NCBI GenBank assembly: GCA_029098505.1
Contig: JAQXOE010000040.1
Location: forward strand, 1-32,615
Length of the DNA stretch: 32,615 nt
Source of the DNA: Bacteroidales bacterium
GTDB taxonomy: Bacteria > Bacteroidota > Bacteroidia > Bacteroidales > UBA932
Direction of reading: 5' to 3'
Each line of letters starts with the position of its first letter. Position 1 is the first letter of the stretch. Shown here one piece after another: positions 6,029 to 18,075 of this stretch. The notes beneath the pieces are model-generated. The model saw nothing but the letters and a program-made list of their open reading frames with translations, did not search any database and had not been told where the DNA came from. The position numbers and the translations under genes are program-made.

Positions 6029-7555
6029 TTATTCCAATGTCCATTCAACTCCGTCCTTGGTATCCTTGACTTTAATGCCGAGTTCGGTCAGATGGTCGCG
6101 AATTTTGTCGCTGGTGGTCCAGTCCTTGTTCTGTTTTGCAGTGGCACGTGCCTCGAGTACCATATCCATCAGGCCCGAGATAGCCTTCATTGACTTTTCA
6201 CTTTCGTTTTCATCATCCTTAAGGCCGAGTACTCCGAAGACAATATCGTTGAAGAGCTGCACGAGTGTGCTGATATCCCCGTCAGAGAGCTTCAACTTCT
6301 TGTCCTTGGCTGTATTGATGATGCGTATTGCGTCAAAGATATGGGACAGTGTGGTAGGAGTGTTCAGGTCGTCGCAGAGGGAATCATAGACTCCTTCGAA
6401 GATTGCCTTGATTTCCGGATTAGTAGCAGGGCAACTGTCCGGTGCGATGCCAGGGGTGTATTCTCCGTAGGCCAGGACTTGAGGTTTGCAGCCTGCCATT
6501 GAGAAAAGGTCCTTGGCGCCCTGCAGGACTCTCTTGAGCCCCTTCTCCGCTGCCTGAAGCGCTTCATTCGAAAAGTCGAGTGTGCCTCTGTAGTGGGCCT
6601 GGAGTATGAAGAACCTTACGGTCATAGGCGAGTAGGCCTGCTCGAGCTTCGGGTGCTGTCCTGAGAAGAGCTCTGGAAGGGTAATGAAATTGCCAAGGGA
6701 CTTGCCCATTTTCTGACCGTTGATGGTAATCATATTGTTGTGGACCCAGTAATGGACTCCCTGGGTTCCGCGGCAGGCTACATTCTGCGCTATTTCGCAT
6801 TCGTGGTGAGGGAACATAAGGTCCATTCCGCCTCCGTGGATGTCAAATTCATTGCCCAGATATTTCTCGCCCATTACAGAGCATTCAAGATGCCAGCCGG
6901 GGAAGCCTTCTCCCCAAGGTGATGGCCAGCGCATAATATGCTGTGGTTCAGCCTTTTTCCATATGGCAAAGTCGTATGGAGCCCTTTTGTCGCTCTGCCC
7001 GTCAAGCTCTCTTGTTCCTTCAAGAGTATCATCAAGGCTGCGACCTGAAAGTATGCCGTAATGGTGGTCCTTATTGTATTTCTGAACGTCGAAATATACT
7101 GAGCCATTGCTCTCATAGGCATATCCGCTTTCAAGTATAGCCTTTACAGCCTCAATCTGCTCCACAATGTGGCCGGAAGCCCTTGGCTCTATGGATGGCG
7201 GGGCAACATTCAACTGGCGCATCGCCTCGTGGTAGCGCAGGGTGTAGGTCTGTACGACCTCCATAGGTTCAATCTGTTCGAGACGTGCTTTCTTTGCGAT
7301 TTTGTCCTCTCCTTCATCCGCATCGTGCTCGAGATGGCCTACGTCAGTTATATTCCTGACATAGCGCACCTTGTAACCCAGATGGCGGAACAGTTTGTTG
7401 AGTACGTCATAGCTCACACCCGGACGTGCATGACCGAGATGTGCATCTCCGTAAACGGTAGGACCGCAAACGTAGATGCCGACGCGTCCAGGATTGATTG
7501 GGACGAAAAGTTCCTTCTGACGTGAGAGTGTATTGGTAAGTTTTACTGGTCTCAT
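6029..7555 (-). CDS. cysS: Cysteinyl-tRNA synthetase
   Basis: 508 aa class I synthetase that charges tRNA-Cys. The N-terminal zinc and substrate site begins at C30 in [18 protein letters not shown]. This contains the HIGH motif as HLGH (39-42). Further zinc ligands lie in WHLECSVMG and FPHHECEIA. The KMSKS loop is KMGKS (in [10 protein letters not shown]), a common variant in this enzyme. The C-terminal part is the helical anticodon-side domain. It is the first gene of a two-gene operon with exodeoxyribonuclease III. Upstream, a poor -7 match (TAAATTAG, minus strand 7582-7575) is the only promoter candidate. Confidence 0.97.
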   Translation of the reverse strand: MRPVKLTNTLSRQKELFVPINPGRVGIYVCGPTVYGDAHLGHARPGVSYDVLNKLFRHLGYKVRYVRNITDVGHLEHDADEGEDKIAKKARLEQIEPMEVVQTYTLRYHEAMRQLNVAPPSIEPRASGHIVEQIEAVKAILESGYAYESNGSVYFDVQKYNKDHHYGILSGRSLDDTLEGTRELDGQSDKRAPYDFAIWKKAEPQHIMRWPSPWGEGFPGWHLECSVMGEKYLGNEFDIHGGGMDLMFPHHECEIAQNVACRGTQGVHYWVHNNMITINGQKMGKSLGNFITLPELFSGQHPKLEQAYSPMTVRFFILQAHYRGTLDFSNEALQAAEKGLKRVLQGAKDLFSMAGCKPQVLAYGEYTPGIAPDSCPATNPEIKAIFEGVYDSLCDDLNTPTTLSHIFDAIRIINTAKDKKLKLSDGDISTLVQLFNDIVFGVLGLKDDENESEKSMKAISGLMDMVLEARATAKQNKDWTTSDKIRDHLTELGIKVKDTKDGVEWTLE

Positions 7556-7660
7556 ATTATCTTCATTGATTCCGCTAATTTACGCATTTTGAGTCATATT
7601 CCCTTGAGCTGCCGGGAAAATTATAGTGCGGCCTCCCCATTATTTGTGGTCCCGTATATG

Positions 7661-7692
7661 AAAAAGAAAAGGCCGACCAGATAAGTCAGCCT
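7661..7692 (-). terminator. Terminator after rpoC
   Basis: On the minus strand AGGCTGAC and GTCGGCCT pair (8 bp with one G-U) around a 7-nt loop, followed by TTTTCTTTTTC. It lies about 25 nt after the rpoC stop codon and closes the long tRNA-tuf-secE-nusG-rpl-rpoBC cluster. Confidence 0.8.
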
Positions 7693-7717
7693 CTTCTTCA
7701 AATATTGTCAATGACCA

Positions 7718-10700
7718 CTAAAGGTCGTTAAGATCCTGTGCAATTTCATCCTTGCGTCCGACAATGATGTCGTTGTAGTCCGCAAGACCTGTTCCTGCAG
7801 GGATGAGATGACCGCAGATGACGTTCTCCTTCAGACCCTCGAGTTTGTCAACCCTTGCCCTGATAGCAGCCTCCGAGAGAACCTTGGTGGTCTCCTGGAA
7901 TGATGCAGCAGAGATGAAGCTGTTGGTTCTGAGGGCAGCTCTGGTGATACCCTGAAGCACGAGCTTGCCTGTAGCAGGCATAGCCTCACGGCAAACCATC
8001 ATCTTCTGACCGTGTCTTTCGAGAGATGAGTTTTCATTTCTCATCTCACGGGCATCGATAATCTGGCCGGCCTCGTACTTGCTTGAGTCACCGGCATCGG
8101 TGATGTACCACTTGCCGTAGATTGCATCGTTGGTGTCCATAAAGGTCCACTTGTCAACGAGCTCCTCAGGAAGGAATTCGGTATCTCCAGGATGGGTGAT
8201 TTCCACCTTTCTCATCATCTGGCGAACGATAATCTCGAAGTGCTTGTCGTTGATCTTCACACCCTGAAGCCTGTAGACAGCCTGAACCTCGTTAACAATG
8301 TACTCCTGTGCCTTTACTGGGCCAAGTATATTGAGGATATCGGTAGGTGAAATACCACCGTCTGAGAGTCTGGTTCCTGCCTTCACATAGTCATTCTCCT
8401 GAACGAGTATCTGCTTGGTAAGAGGCACGAGATAGTGTTTCTCGACACCTGACTTGCTTCTGACAATAATCTCACGGTTACCTCTCTTGACCTTGCCCAT
8501 AATAACCTCACCGTTGATTTCGGAGATGATTGCAGGGCTTGAAGGAGTACGTGCCTCGAAGAGTTCGGTTACTCGAGGAAGACCTCCGGTAATATCGGAT
8601 GCCTTGCCGACAGCACGAGGAATCTTGATGAGGATGTCACCGACCTTCACTGCACTGCCGTCCTCAGCCATAACGTGAGCACCTACAGGGAGATTGTAAG
8701 TCTTGATGGTCTCTCCGTTCTCGTCAAGGATGGCGATTGCAGGGTTCTTGCTCTTGTCGCGGGACTCGATGATGACCTTGTCTCTGTTGATAGAGTACTC
8801 ATCAGCCACTTCCTCACGGTAGGTAACACCATCAATCATATTCTCGAAACGTGCAGTACCTGCGTGTTCGATGATGGTGATAGCGTTGTATGCGTCCCAT
8901 TCGCAGATTCTGTCACCCTTCACGACGCTTTCGCCGTCGTTCTTGTAAAGGATGGAACCGTAAGGGATGTCATACTGTGAGTAGGTGATGTCAGTATTCT
9001 CGTCCACGATGCGGAGCTCTGTGGTACGGCTCACGACTACCTGTGAAACCTCACCGTTCTCGTCCACTCTCTCGATGGTCCTGAGCTCGCTGTACTCGAG
9101 CTTACCATTGTACTTCGAAGTAATCGAGTTGTCAGCGGCCTCACCTCCTGCAATACCACCGGCGTGGAAGGTACGGAGGGTAAGCTGGGTACCAGGCTCA
9201 CCAATAGACTGTGCGGCAATGACACCGACAACCTCTCCCTTCTCGACCATTCTGGTATTGGCAAGATTGCGTCCGTAACACTTAGCGCAGACACCCTTGC
9301 GTGATTCGCAGGTGAGCACTGAACGGATTTCAACCTGCTCAATAGGAAGCGAGTCAATGAGATTGGCCTCGTTCTCCCTGATCTCGTTGCCGGCAGCGAT
9401 GATGAGCTCGCCGGTGATAGGGTTGAAGATATCGTGAACGGTAGTACGTCCGAGGATTCTCTCTCCGAGAGACTCGACTACGTCGTCCTTGCTCTTGATA
9501 GCTGTAGCAATAAGACCTCTGAGTGTACCGCAGTCCACCTCATTGATAATCACGTCGTGCGATACGTCAACGAGTCGGCGGGTAAGGTAACCTGCATCCG
9601 CAGTTTTGAGTGCGGTATCGGCAAGACCCTTTCTCGCACCGTGGGTACCGATGAAGTACTCGAGCACTGTCATACCTTCCTTAAGGTTGCTGATGACAGG
9701 GTTCTCAATAATCTCAGCACCGGCGCCTCCGGATTTCTGAGGCTTCGCCATCAAACCACGCATACCGCAGAGCTGCTTGATCTGCTGAACGGAACCGCGG
9801 GCACCTGAGTCAAGCATCATATATACAGGGTTGAAACCCTGCTGGTCAGCTGAAATCTGATCCTGGACTACCTTCTGCAACTTGTTGTCGATAGAAGTCC
9901 AGAGGTCAATGACCTTATTGTAACGCTCGCTGTTGGTGATGAAACCCATAGCGAAGTTGTTCTTGATGTCCTCCACCTGTCTGTATCCGTCCTGGATAAG
10001 CTGTGCCTTCTCCTTAGGAACGAGTACGTCTCCGAGGTTGAATGAGATACCTGCACGGAATGCCTGGTAGTAACCGAGGTTCTTGATGTCATCGAGGAAC
10101 TTGGCAGTGCGTGTGACACCGGTATTCTTGATAACATCGGTAATGATGGTTCTGAGGGCCTTCTTTCCGAGCACCTTGTTTACGTATGGAACCTCGTCCG
10201 GAACGTACTCATTGACAATGATACGGCCTGCAGTGGTCTGTACCATCTGAGTACCCTTTGAAGGGTCCATCTTGTCGACAGGAAGCCTTACCTCCACGAG
10301 AGCGTGCATATCAATGACTTTCTCGTTGTAGGCGATGATGACCTCCTCAGGTCCATAGAACTTCATTCCGCTTCCCTTTGCTCCCGGTCTCTCCTTGGTG
10401 ATATAGTAGAGTCCGAGCACCATATCCTGTGAAGGGACGGTGATAGGAGCGCCGTTGGCAGGGTTGAGAATATTGTGCGAACCCAGCATAAGGAGCTGAG
10501 CCTCCATTATTGCTGCATTGCCGAGTGGGAGATGGACAGCCATCTGGTCACCATCGAAGTCGGCGTTGAATGCCGTACAAGCGAGAGGGTGGAGCTGGAT
10601 AGCCTTTCCTTCTATCATCCTTGGCTGGAAGGCCTGGATACCGAGTCTGTGGAGGGTAGGTGCACGGTTGAGGAGAACCGGATGTCCCTTCATCACGTTC

Positions 10701-11971
10701 TCGAGGATGTCCCAGATAACAGGGTCCTTGCGGTCCACAATCTTCTTCGCTGACTTGACTGTCTTTACGATTCCTCTCTCAATCAGTTTCCTGATGATGA
10801 AAGGCTTGTAAAGCTCAGCTGCCATAAGCTTAGGAAGACCGCACTCGTGCATATTGAGTTCAGGTCCTACGACGATAACCGAACGTGCAGAGTAGTCAAC
10901 ACGCTTACCGAGAAGGTTCTGACGGAAACGTCCCTGCTTACCCTTCAAACTGTCTGAGAGTGATTTGAGAGCCCTGTTGGACTCGCTCTTCACTGCTGAA
11001 GACTTCTTTGAGTTGTCAAAGAGAGAATCCACAGCCTCCTGAAGCATACGCTTCTCGTTTCTGAGAATAACCTCAGGAGCCTTAATCTCGATGAGTTTCT
11101 TCAGACGGTTGTTTCTGATGATAACCCTTCTGTAAAGATCGTTGAGGTCAGAAGTCGCGAAACGGCCTCCATCAAGCGGAACGAGAGGGCGGAGATCAGG
11201 CGGGATGACAGGTATTACATTCATAATCATCCACTCAGGACGGTTTACGCCCTTTGACTCCTGGAACCACTTTACAACGGAGAGTCTCTTGAGTATCTCT
11301 GCTTTTCTCTGCTGTGATGACTCGGACTTCATTCTGTCGCGGAGTTCCTTTCCGAGTGCATCTACATCAATCTCCTTGAGGAGGTCATAGATACCCTCGG
11401 CACCCATCTTGGCGATGAACTTGTTAGGATCATTGTCAGGCAGGAGGTTGTTATCAGGAAGGTTTGCGAGCTCGTCAATGTACTCGCCCTCGGTGAGGAG
11501 TTCGAGTTTAGGGTAATTCTGGCTCGCACCCTGCTGGAGCACGATGTACTTTTCGTAGTATATTACAGACTCAAGTTTCTTTGCAGGAATTCCGAGCAAT
11601 GCGGAAATCTTGTTTGGAGCTGACTTGAAATACCAAATATGAGCAACAGGGACAGTGAGGGTGATATGACCCATTCTTTCTCTGCGGACCTTCTTTTCAG
11701 TTACCTCGACCTTACACCTGTCGCAGACGATTCCACGATAGCGGATTCTCTTGTACTTTCCGCAGTAGCATTCGTAATCCTTGGTAGGACCGAAGATCTT
11801 CTCACAGAAAAGACCGTCCCTTTCCGGCTTGTAGGTTCTGTAGTTGACTGTCTCAGGCTTCAGAACCTCTCCGCGGGATCTTTCGGTGATGTCCTCCGGA
11901 GAAGCCAGCGAGATGCTGATTTTCTGGAAATTGCTCTTGACTTTGTTTTCTTTTGTATTGAAAGTAGGCAT
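7718..11971 (-). CDS. rpoC: DNA-directed RNA polymerase subunit beta'
   Basis: 1417 aa, full length. The N-terminal zinc-binding domain has [19 protein letters not shown]. The catalytic Mg-binding loop NADFDGD is at 469-475 (10547-10567). The trigger-loop region contains [16 protein letters not shown]. The second zinc site is [13 protein letters not shown]. With beta it forms the active centre of RNA polymerase. Start [10 protein letters not shown] fits, 27 nt after the rpoB stop, with no promoter or terminator in that gap. Its codon use produces several long antisense open frames that are not genes. Confidence 0.99.
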   Translation of the reverse strand: MPTFNTKENKVKSNFQKISISLASPEDITERSRGEVLKPETVNYRTYKPERDGLFCEKIFGPTKDYECYCGKYKRIRYRGIVCDRCKVEVTEKKVRRERMGHITLTVPVAHIWYFKSAPNKISALLGIPAKKLESVIYYEKYIVLQQGASQNYPKLELLTEGEYIDELANLPDNNLLPDNDPNKFIAKMGAEGIYDLLKEIDVDALGKELRDRMKSESSQQRKAEILKRLSVVKWFQESKGVNRPEWMIMNVIPVIPPDLRPLVPLDGGRFATSDLNDLYRRVIIRNNRLKKLIEIKAPEVILRNEKRMLQEAVDSLFDNSKKSSAVKSESNRALKSLSDSLKGKQGRFRQNLLGKRVDYSARSVIVVGPELNMHECGLPKLMAAELYKPFIIRKLIERGIVKTVKSAKKIVDRKDPVIWDILENVMKGHPVLLNRAPTLHRLGIQAFQPRMIEGKAIQLHPLACTAFNADFDGDQMAVHLPLGNAAIMEAQLLMLGSHNILNPANGAPITVPSQDMVLGLYYITKERPGAKGSGMKFYGPEEVIIAYNEKVIDMHALVEVRLPVDKMDPSKGTQMVQTTAGRIIVNEYVPDEVPYVNKVLGKKALRTIITDVIKNTGVTRTAKFLDDIKNLGYYQAFRAGISFNLGDVLVPKEKAQLIQDGYRQVEDIKNNFAMGFITNSERYNKVIDLWTSIDNKLQKVVQDQISADQQGFNPVYMMLDSGARGSVQQIKQLCGMRGLMAKPQKSGGAGAEIIENPVISNLKEGMTVLEYFIGTHGARKGLADTALKTADAGYLTRRLVDVSHDVIINEVDCGTLRGLIATAIKSKDDVVESLGERILGRTTVHDIFNPITGELIIAAGNEIRENEANLIDSLPIEQVEIRSVLTCESRKGVCAKCYGRNLANTRMVEKGEVVGVIAAQSIGEPGTQLTLRTFHAGGIAGGEAADNSITSKYNGKLEYSELRTIERVDENGEVSQVVVSRTTELRIVDENTDITYSQYDIPYGSILYKNDGESVVKGDRICEWDAYNAITIIEHAGTARFENMIDGVTYREEVADEYSINRDKVIIESRDKSKNPAIAILDENGETIKTYNLPVGAHVMAEDGSAVKVGDILIKIPRAVGKASDITGGLPRVTELFEARTPSSPAIISEINGEVIMGKVKRGNREIIVRSKSGVEKHYLVPLTKQILVQENDYVKAGTRLSDGGISPTDILNILGPVKAQEYIVNEVQAVYRLQGVKINDKHFEIIVRQMMRKVEITHPGDTEFLPEELVDKWTFMDTNDAIYGKWYITDAGDSSKYEAGQIIDAREMRNENSSLERHGQKMMVCREAMPATGKLVLQGITRAALRTNSFISAASFQETTKVLSEAAIRARVDKLEGLKENVICGHLIPAGTGLADYNDIIVGRKDEIAQDLNDL

Positions 11972-11998
11972 ATTTCTTATCGTTCAAACTGTCTGTTA

Positions 11999-14900
11999 TT
12001 AATCCAATGTAACCTTGAGTCCGAGACCTCTGAGCTCGTGGAGCAATACGTTGAGTGACTCAGGTACGCCCGGCGTAGGCATAGGGTCACCCTTGACGAT
12101 GGCTTCGTAGGTCTTTGAACGTCCTGTGACATCATCAGACTTGACTGTAAGGATTTCCTGAAGTATGTTGGCTGCTCCGAATGCCTCCAGTGCCCAAACC
12201 TCCATTTCTCCGAAACGCTGTCCTCCGAACTGAGCCTTACCTCCGAGAGGCTGCTGGGTGATGAGAGAGTATGGACCGATACTTCTTGCGTGCATTTTGT
12301 CATCAACCATATGACCGAGCTTGATCATATAGATGATACCTACGGTAGCAGGCTGGTCAAACAGGTCACCGGTGCCTCCGTCGCGGAGATATGACTTTCC
12401 GTACATAGGAACTCCGGCCTTCTCGGTAAGCTGGCAGATCTCATCAAGGCTTGCACCGTCGAAGATAGGGGTGCTGAACTTGAGACCAAGTTCCTTTCCT
12501 GCCCATCCGAGCACAGTCTCGTAAATCTGTCCAAGGTTCATACGTGAAGGCACACCGAGAGGGTTGAGCACGATATCAACAGGTGTACCGTCGTTAAGGA
12601 ACGGCATATCCTCCTGTCTCACAATCTTTGCGACTATACCCTTGTTACCGTGACGACCCGCCATCTTGTCACCGACAGTGATTTTTCTCTTCTTGGCGAT
12701 GTAAACCTTTGCGAGCTGCATCACGCCGTTCTGGAGTTCGTCACCGACCTTGATCATATCCATCTCCCTCTTGCACTTGGCTGCTGCTGTCTTCTGTGTG
12801 AGGCAGTAGTTGTTGATGAGGTCGCGAATGAGGATATTGGTCTCCTTGTCGGTAGTCCACTTGTTCGAGTTGATATTGTCATAATCGATACTCTTGAGAA
12901 GCTCTGCAGTGAACTTCTTGTCCTTCTCGATAATCTCGACACCGTAAAGGTCGCTTACGCCTGCGCTCTTCTTGTTCTTTGTGAGAACGGTCAGCTTCTG
13001 GATGAACTCCGAGCGGAGTTTCTCGTAAGCCATATTGTAGAGCTCCTGCTTCTTGTCAAGTTTTGCCTTCTGCTCTGCCTTGGAAGCGCTGGCCTTTCTG
13101 CCGCTTTCCTTGGCAAGCTTTGCATAAAGCGCAGTCTTGACAACGGTACCGCTAAGCGAAGGATTAGCCTTGAGTGAGGCATCCTTTACATCACCGGCCT
13201 TGTCTCCGAAGATGGCTTTGAGAAGCTTCTCTTCCGGTGACGGATCGCTCTCGCCCTTAGGGGTAATCTTACCGATCATAATGTCACCCGGCTCAATATG
13301 AGCTCCGATTCTGACTATACCGTTGGAATCGAGATCCTTGGTGGCATCCTCGCTTACGTTAGGAATGTCGGATGTAAGCTCCTCAGGACCGCGTTTTGTA
13401 TCGCGCACCTCAGTGAGGTATTCGTCTACGTGAACTGAAGTGAGTATATCCCACTTAACCATTTCCTCTGAAAGGACAATGGCGTCCTCATAGTTGTAAC
13501 CCTTCCAAGGCATGAACGCTACCATAAGGTTTCTACCGAGAGCAAGCTCTCCGTTCTGGGTAGCATATCCTTCGGTGAGAACCTGACCGGCCTCCACAAC
13601 CTGGCCCTTTCTTACGATAGGCTTGAGAGTTATGGTAGTACTCTGGTTGGTCCTTCTGTATATTGGCATCTTGTAAACGGTCTCCTCCGGTGCGAAGCTG
13701 ACGAATCTCTCATCGTCGGTACGCTCGTACTTGACGTGGATTTCGTTGGCGTCAACATAAGTGACTTCGCCCCTGCGCTCGGCGATGACCTGAGTCCTTG
13801 AGTCAATGCAGACTCTCTCCTCGAGACCTGTACCTACGATAGGGGATTCAGGTGAAAGGAGAGGCACAGCCTGTCTCATCATGTTCGCACCCATCAATGC
13901 ACGGTGCGCATCATCGTGCTCGAGGAATGGAATGAGTGAAGCTGCGACTGATGCCATCTGGTTAGGGGCAACGTCCATATAGTCAACCTCTTCCTTTGTG
14001 ACAACAGGGAAGTCGGCCTCGAGACGGCACTGGATCCTGTCATCCTCAATAACGCCGTCATCACTCATCTTTACATTGGCGAGAGAAACGTATTTGTCCT
14101 CTTCCTCCTCAGCGCTCATAAAGTGCCATCCGTCATCTGAAAGGTTGACGACACCGTTCTTCACCTCACGGTATGGAGTCTCAATGAATCCAAGCTCGTT
14201 GATCTTCGCGTAAACGCAAAGAGAAGAGATAAGACCGATGTTAGGTCCTTCAGGAGACTCGATAGGGCAGAGACGACCGTAATGGGTATAGTGCACGTCT
14301 CGAACCTCGAAACCTGCCCTGTCCCTGCTCAATCCTCCAGGACCGAGGGCTGAAAGTCTTCTCTTGTGTGTCACCTCGGCCAGAGGATTGGTCTGGTCCA
14401 TGAACTGTGACAACTGGCTTGTTCCGAAGAATGAATTGATGACAGACGAAAGTGTCTTCGCATTGATAAGGTCAATAGGATTGAACTGCTCGCTGTCCCT
14501 CACGTTCATTCTTTCGCGTATGGTTCTCGCCATTCTTGAAAGACCTACACTGAACTGGTTTGCAAGCTGCTCGCCTACAGTGCGTACGCGTCTGTTGCTC
14601 AAATGGTCGATATCATCCACCGTAGCCTTCGAGTTGATAAGCTGGATGAGGTACTTGATGATATCAATGATATCGTTGTTTGTAAGAACTCTTACATCCT
14701 CACCGGTGGTGAGGTTAAGTTTCTTGTTGAGACGATATCTTCCCACATTGCCCAAGTCGTATCTCTTCTCGGAGAAGAAGAGCTTCTCGATGACGTCACG
14801 TGCGGTGTTCTCATCAGGCGGTTCTGAATTGCGAAGCTGTTTGTAGATATAGCTGACAGCCTCGTATTCGGTATTGGTAGGGTCTTTCTGGAGAGTGTTG

Positions 14901-15823
14901 AAGATGATAGCGTACTCGTTGGTATTGGCCTCGTCCTTCTGGAGAAGGATGCTCTTTACGTCAGTGCCGAGTATAGCATCAATCGTCTCATCGTCGAGCA
15001 CCTGGCCTCTCTCAACGATAGGCTGGGTTCTCTCAATAGGAATGACCTCACCGGTATCCTCATCCTCGAAGTCCTCAACCCAGGTCTTGAGAACCTTGGC
15101 AGCGAGAACACGGCCTTCGTTGGCTCTGAGTGACTCTTCGTTCACTTCCACCTCGTCAGCCAGGCCGAAGATGTCGATGATGTCTTTATCGCTGTTGTAA
15201 CCGATTGCTCTGAGAAGTGTGGTTACAGGTAATTTCTTCTTTCTGTCGATGTATGCATACATGACATTGTTGATGTCAGTAGCGAACTCGATCCATGATC
15301 CCTTGAACGGGATAATACGTGCAGAATAGAGTTTTGTACCGTTTGCGTGCATGCTCTGGTCAAAGAACACGCCAGGGGACCTATGGAGCTGTGATACGAT
15401 AATACGCTCGGAACCGTTGATGACAAAAGTTCCGGCAGGGGTCATATACGGAATGTTTCCGAGATATACGTCCTGGACGCGTGTATCGAATTCCTCGTGC
15501 TCCGGGTCTGTACAAGAAAGGCGGAGTTTAGCCTTTAGAGGAACGCTGTATGTCAGTCCTCTCTCAAGACACTCTTCAATCGAATACTGCGGGGGCTCAA
15601 TGAAATAATCTATGAACTCCAGTTTGTAATTGTTCCTTGTATCTTCGATTGGGAATATTTCCTGGAAGACCTGATAAAGACCTTCGTTCTTACGGTTTTC
15701 AGGTGTGGTCTCAAGCTGGAAGAAGTTCTTGAACGACTTCAGCTGAACCTCAAGAAGGTCCGGATAGTCCAGGATTTTTGATGTTGCGAAGTTAACTCGC
15801 TTATTATTAGTCTTTATTGACAT
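11999..15823 (-). CDS. rpoB: DNA-directed RNA polymerase subunit beta
   Basis: 1274 aa. I choose the ATG at 15823 ([16 protein letters not shown]) because Bacteroidota RpoB proteins begin this way; the 13 upstream in-frame residues run into the attenuator region. The rifampicin-binding segment, near residues 465-495, reads [27 protein letters not shown] when traced in two parts ([18 protein letters not shown], then KRRLSALGP). The Q513, D516, H526, R529 and S531 equivalents are all wild type, so no classic resistance change is seen. The C-terminal part has [12 protein letters not shown] and [18 protein letters not shown], conserved around the active centre. It follows rplL across a terminator-like attenuator. 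Confidence 0.99.
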   Translation of the reverse strand: MSIKTNNKRVNFATSKILDYPDLLEVQLKSFKNFFQLETTPENRKNEGLYQVFQEIFPIEDTRNNYKLEFIDYFIEPPQYSIEECLERGLTYSVPLKAKLRLSCTDPEHEEFDTRVQDVYLGNIPYMTPAGTFVINGSERIIVSQLHRSPGVFFDQSMHANGTKLYSARIIPFKGSWIEFATDINNVMYAYIDRKKKLPVTTLLRAIGYNSDKDIIDIFGLADEVEVNEESLRANEGRVLAAKVLKTWVEDFEDEDTGEVIPIERTQPIVERGQVLDDETIDAILGTDVKSILLQKDEANTNEYAIIFNTLQKDPTNTEYEAVSYIYKQLRNSEPPDENTARDVIEKLFFSEKRYDLGNVGRYRLNKKLNLTTGEDVRVLTNNDIIDIIKYLIQLINSKATVDDIDHLSNRRVRTVGEQLANQFSVGLSRMARTIRERMNVRDSEQFNPIDLINAKTLSSVINSFFGTSQLSQFMDQTNPLAEVTHKRRLSALGPGGLSRDRAGFEVRDVHYTHYGRLCPIESPEGPNIGLISSLCVYAKINELGFIETPYREVKNGVVNLSDDGWHFMSAEEEEDKYVSLANVKMSDDGVIEDDRIQCRLEADFPVVTKEEVDYMDVAPNQMASVAASLIPFLEHDDAHRALMGANMMRQAVPLLSPESPIVGTGLEERVCIDSRTQVIAERRGEVTYVDANEIHVKYERTDDERFVSFAPEETVYKMPIYRRTNQSTTITLKPIVRKGQVVEAGQVLTEGYATQNGELALGRNLMVAFMPWKGYNYEDAIVLSEEMVKWDILTSVHVDEYLTEVRDTKRGPEELTSDIPNVSEDATKDLDSNGIVRIGAHIEPGDIMIGKITPKGESDPSPEEKLLKAIFGDKAGDVKDASLKANPSLSGTVVKTALYAKLAKESGRKASASKAEQKAKLDKKQELYNMAYEKLRSEFIQKLTVLTKNKKSAGVSDLYGVEIIEKDKKFTAELLKSIDYDNINSNKWTTDKETNILIRDLINNYCLTQKTAAAKCKREMDMIKVGDELQNGVMQLAKVYIAKKRKITVGDKMAGRHGNKGIVAKIVRQEDMPFLNDGTPVDIVLNPLGVPSRMNLGQIYETVLGWAGKELGLKFSTPIFDGASLDEICQLTEKAGVPMYGKSYLRDGGTGDLFDQPATVGIIYMIKLGHMVDDKMHARSIGPYSLITQQPLGGKAQFGGQRFGEMEVWALEAFGAANILQEILTVKSDDVTGRSKTYEAIVKGDPMPTPGVPESLNVLLHELRGLGLKVTLD

Positions 15824-15860
15824 ATTCTGCCTTTGGAAATAAGGAAAAAGTTTATACGAC

Positions 15861-15894
15861 AAAAAGGTTTAGAGCCTGAAACGGCTCTAAACCT
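15861..15894 (-). terminator. Attenuator hairpin between rplL and rpoB
   Basis: On the minus strand AGGTTTAGAGCC-GTTTCA-GGCTCTAAACCT is a perfect 12-bp stem ending in TTTTTG, a textbook intrinsic terminator. As rpoB has no strong promoter match downstream of it, partial read-through must supply rpoBC, giving fewer polymerase than ribosomal-protein transcripts, as known at this junction in other bacteria. A smaller hairpin (TTCCCT/AGGGAA, 15902-15917) lies between it and the rplL stop. Confidence 0.85.
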
Positions 15895-15927
15895 GATTTT
15901 GTTCCCTAAGCAGGGAAGGGGGCGAAG

Positions 15928-16299
15928 TTACTTAATCTCAACTTCTGCACCTGCCTCTTCGAGAGTAGCCTTAAGCTGCTCTGCCTCTGCGTTGGATACT
16001 TTCTCCTTAAGTGGGGTAGGGCACTTGTCAACAAGCTCCTTAGCCTCCTTAAGACCAAGACCGAGAGCCTCCTTGACAACCTTAATCACACCAAGCTTAG
16101 CTGTACCAGCTGACTTGAGGATTACATCGAACTCAGTCTGCTCAGCAGGACCTGCTGCTGCGCCACCGTCTGCAACTACAACTGCTGCAGCTGCTGCAGG
16201 CTCGATACCATATTCTTCCTTGAGGATGTTAGCAAGTTCCTGAACATCTTTCACAGTCAAGTTTACCAACTCTTCTGCGAGTGCTTTTACGTCTGCCAT
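15928..16299 (-). CDS. rplL: 50S ribosomal protein L7/L12
   Basis: 123 aa acidic stalk protein that recruits translation GTPases. It has an N-terminal dimerisation helix ([20 protein letters not shown]), an Ala/Gly-rich hinge (about 35-53), and the C-terminal domain with the conserved [20 protein letters not shown] factor-binding face. Normal length and start. It follows rplJ after 43 nt and precedes the attenuator before rpoB. Multiple L7/L12 copies bind the L10 C-terminal helix encoded just upstream. Confidence 0.98.
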   Translation of the reverse strand: MADVKALAEELVNLTVKDVQELANILKEEYGIEPAAAAAVVVADGGAAAGPAEQTEFDVILKSAGTAKLGVIKVVKEALGLGLKEAKELVDKCPTPLKEKVSNAEAEQLKATLEEAGAEVEIK

Positions 16300-16342
16300 A
16301 ATTCTTAATTCTTTTTATTTGTTATTGTTTATTGTTCTGAAA

Positions 16343-16894
16343 TTACTCTGCAGCAGGAGCTTCTGCCTTGGCTGCAGCAAGTGCCTTGACGATAGCGTCT
16401 TCAGCCTGATCTTCGGTAATGTTCTGGAGAGCTGCAATTACGCGGCGTGCAGGAGACTGGAGAAGTCCGATGATATCGCCGATGAGCTCTTCCCTGGTCT
16501 TGATAGCTGCGAGCTGATCAAGCTTGTCAGCACCGATGAAAGCACACTCCTGAACGTATGCACCCTTTACTACCGGCTTTGCCATACCCTCCTTGTTAAG
16601 CTTCTTGATGAGCTTTCCAGGAGCGCTTGGAACCTGAGAGTACATAATGGCTGTGTTGCCCTTGAGGCACTCAAGCAGCTTCTGCATCTCCTCGTTCTCG
16701 ATAGACTTGAGTACGTGAGCGAAAAGAGTGTTCTTAACTACGACGAGCTTAACTTCCTTCTCGAAGCAAGCGCGGCGGAGCTTGCAAGTATCCTTGGCAT
16801 TCAAGCCTTCAATATCCGTGATGTAGAAGTTAGGATATTCTGAAATGAGGGCTGAGATGCTTTCAATAATCTGATCTTTGAGTTCTTTTTTCAT
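16343..16894 (-). CDS. rplJ: 50S ribosomal protein L10
   Basis: 183 aa. The N-terminal rRNA-binding domain includes LRRACFEKEVKLVVVKNTL and PGKLIKKLNKEG. The C-terminal Ala-rich helix (KALAAAKAEAPAAE) anchors L7/L12 dimers. It begins only 14 nt after the rplA stop, which leaves no room for the long L10 autoregulatory leader known in E. coli; any control must act on the larger transcript. A little longer than E. coli L10 (165 aa), normal for Bacteroidota. Confidence 0.97.
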   Translation of the reverse strand: MKKELKDQIIESISALISEYPNFYITDIEGLNAKDTCKLRRACFEKEVKLVVVKNTLFAHVLKSIENEEMQKLLECLKGNTAIMYSQVPSAPGKLIKKLNKEGMAKPVVKGAYVQECAFIGADKLDQLAAIKTREELIGDIIGLLQSPARRVIAALQNITEDQAEDAIVKALAAAKAEAPAAE

Positions 16895-16908
16895 AATATT
16901 GACAGTTT

Positions 16909-17613
16909 TTACTCAGCACCGTTCAAGAATGCTTTGATATCTACTTTAACACCTGGGCTCATAGTGGTGCAGACTGCTGCACTCTTCATATATGTTCCCT
17001 TGAGGGCTGATGGTTTGAGTTTTGCGACTGCGTTGAGGAACTCAGCTGCATTCTCATAAATCTGCTTCTCAGTGAATGAAACCTTACCGATGGCAGCGTG
17101 TACAATACCGGTCTTGTCAACCTTGAAGTCGATCTTACCGGCCTTAACCTCCTTGATGGCGTTGCCAATCTCCATAGTAACGGTACCGGTCTTAGGGTTT
17201 GGCATAAGACCGCGAGGACCGAGGATACGTCCGAGTGCTCCCACCTTAGCCATTACTGAAGGTGTGCAGACGATAACGTCGATGTCTGTCCAACCGCCCT
17301 TGATCTTCTCGATATACTCATCGAGACCTACATAGTCAGCGCCAGCCTCCTTGGCCTCGTTCTCCTTGTCAGGAGTACAGAGTGCGAGAACTCTTGTCAC
17401 CTTACCTGTTCCGTGAGGAAGAGTAACGACTCCACGGATCATCTGGTTGGCCTTACGAGGGTCTACGCCGAGGTTGGCAGAAATTTCAACTGAAGCATCG
17501 AACTTTGTGTATGTGATATCCTTCAAAAGTCCACAAGCCTCAGCAAGAGTGTAAACCTTGGTATGGTCATACTTGGCCATAACGGCTTTCTGATTCTTAG
17601 TCAATTTGCTCAT
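16909..17613 (-). CDS. rplA: 50S ribosomal protein L1
   Basis: 234 aa, full length. It binds 23S rRNA at the L1 stalk and takes part in release of E-site tRNA. Typical segments are [21 protein letters not shown] (in part, [17 protein letters not shown]), [12 protein letters not shown] and [18 protein letters not shown]. Starts 12 nt after rplK and ends 14 nt before rplJ. L1 often represses its own operon; no obvious binding mimic was recognised near rplK. Confidence 0.98.
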   Translation of the reverse strand: MSKLTKNQKAVMAKYDHTKVYTLAEACGLLKDITYTKFDASVEISANLGVDPRKANQMIRGVVTLPHGTGKVTRVLALCTPDKENEAKEAGADYVGLDEYIEKIKGGWTDIDVIVCTPSVMAKVGALGRILGPRGLMPNPKTGTVTMEIGNAIKEVKAGKIDFKVDKTGIVHAAIGKVSFTEKQIYENAAEFLNAVAKLKPSALKGTYMKSAAVCTTMSPGVKVDIKAFLNGAE

Positions 17614-17625
17614 TTCTGTGAAATT

Positions 17626-18069
17626 TTAAAGGTTCTCAGGGAATTCTCCTGTAACTGTGATACCCATACTTCTTGCGGTTCCTGCAACCATTCTCATCGC
17701 TGATGCGAGTGTGAAACAGTTGAGGTCCGGCATTTTTCCTTCAGCAATCTCCTTCACCTGATCCCAAGTGATGGATGCAACCTTCTTTCTGTTAGGTTCG
17801 CCTGATGCTGTCTGGATTTTTGCAGCCTCCTTGAGGGATACAGCCACAGGTGGCTGTTTTACCTCGAATGAAAAAGACTTGTCTGAGAATACTGTGATAA
17901 CTACAGGGAGGATCTTACCTGCCTGAGCCTGCGTAGCAGCATTGAACTGCTTGCAGAAATCCATAATATTCAAGCCTTTGGAACCGAGAGCCGGTCCTAC
18001 CGGAGGTGCTGGATTAGCTGCTCCTCCTTTGATTTGGAGCTTGATGAATCCGGTAACTTCTTTTGCCAT
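17626..18069 (-). CDS. rplK: 50S ribosomal protein L11
   Basis: 147 aa. L11 forms the base of the GTPase-associated stalk on 23S rRNA and is the site where thiostrepton acts. The proline-rich N-terminal motif [20 protein letters not shown] and the C-terminal RNA-binding part ([32 protein letters not shown]) are intact. It starts 6 nt after the nusG stop codon. Confidence 0.98.
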   Translation of the reverse strand: MAKEVTGFIKLQIKGGAANPAPPVGPALGSKGLNIMDFCKQFNAATQAQAGKILPVVITVFSDKSFSFEVKQPPVAVSLKEAAKIQTASGEPNRKKVASITWDQVKEIAEGKMPDLNCFTLASAMRMVAGTARSMGITVTGEFPENL

Positions 18070-18075
18070 GATTTG

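Noticed and set aside
14346..14430. Possible rifampicin-resistance change in rpoB
   Set aside because: All classic positions in the segment are wild type.
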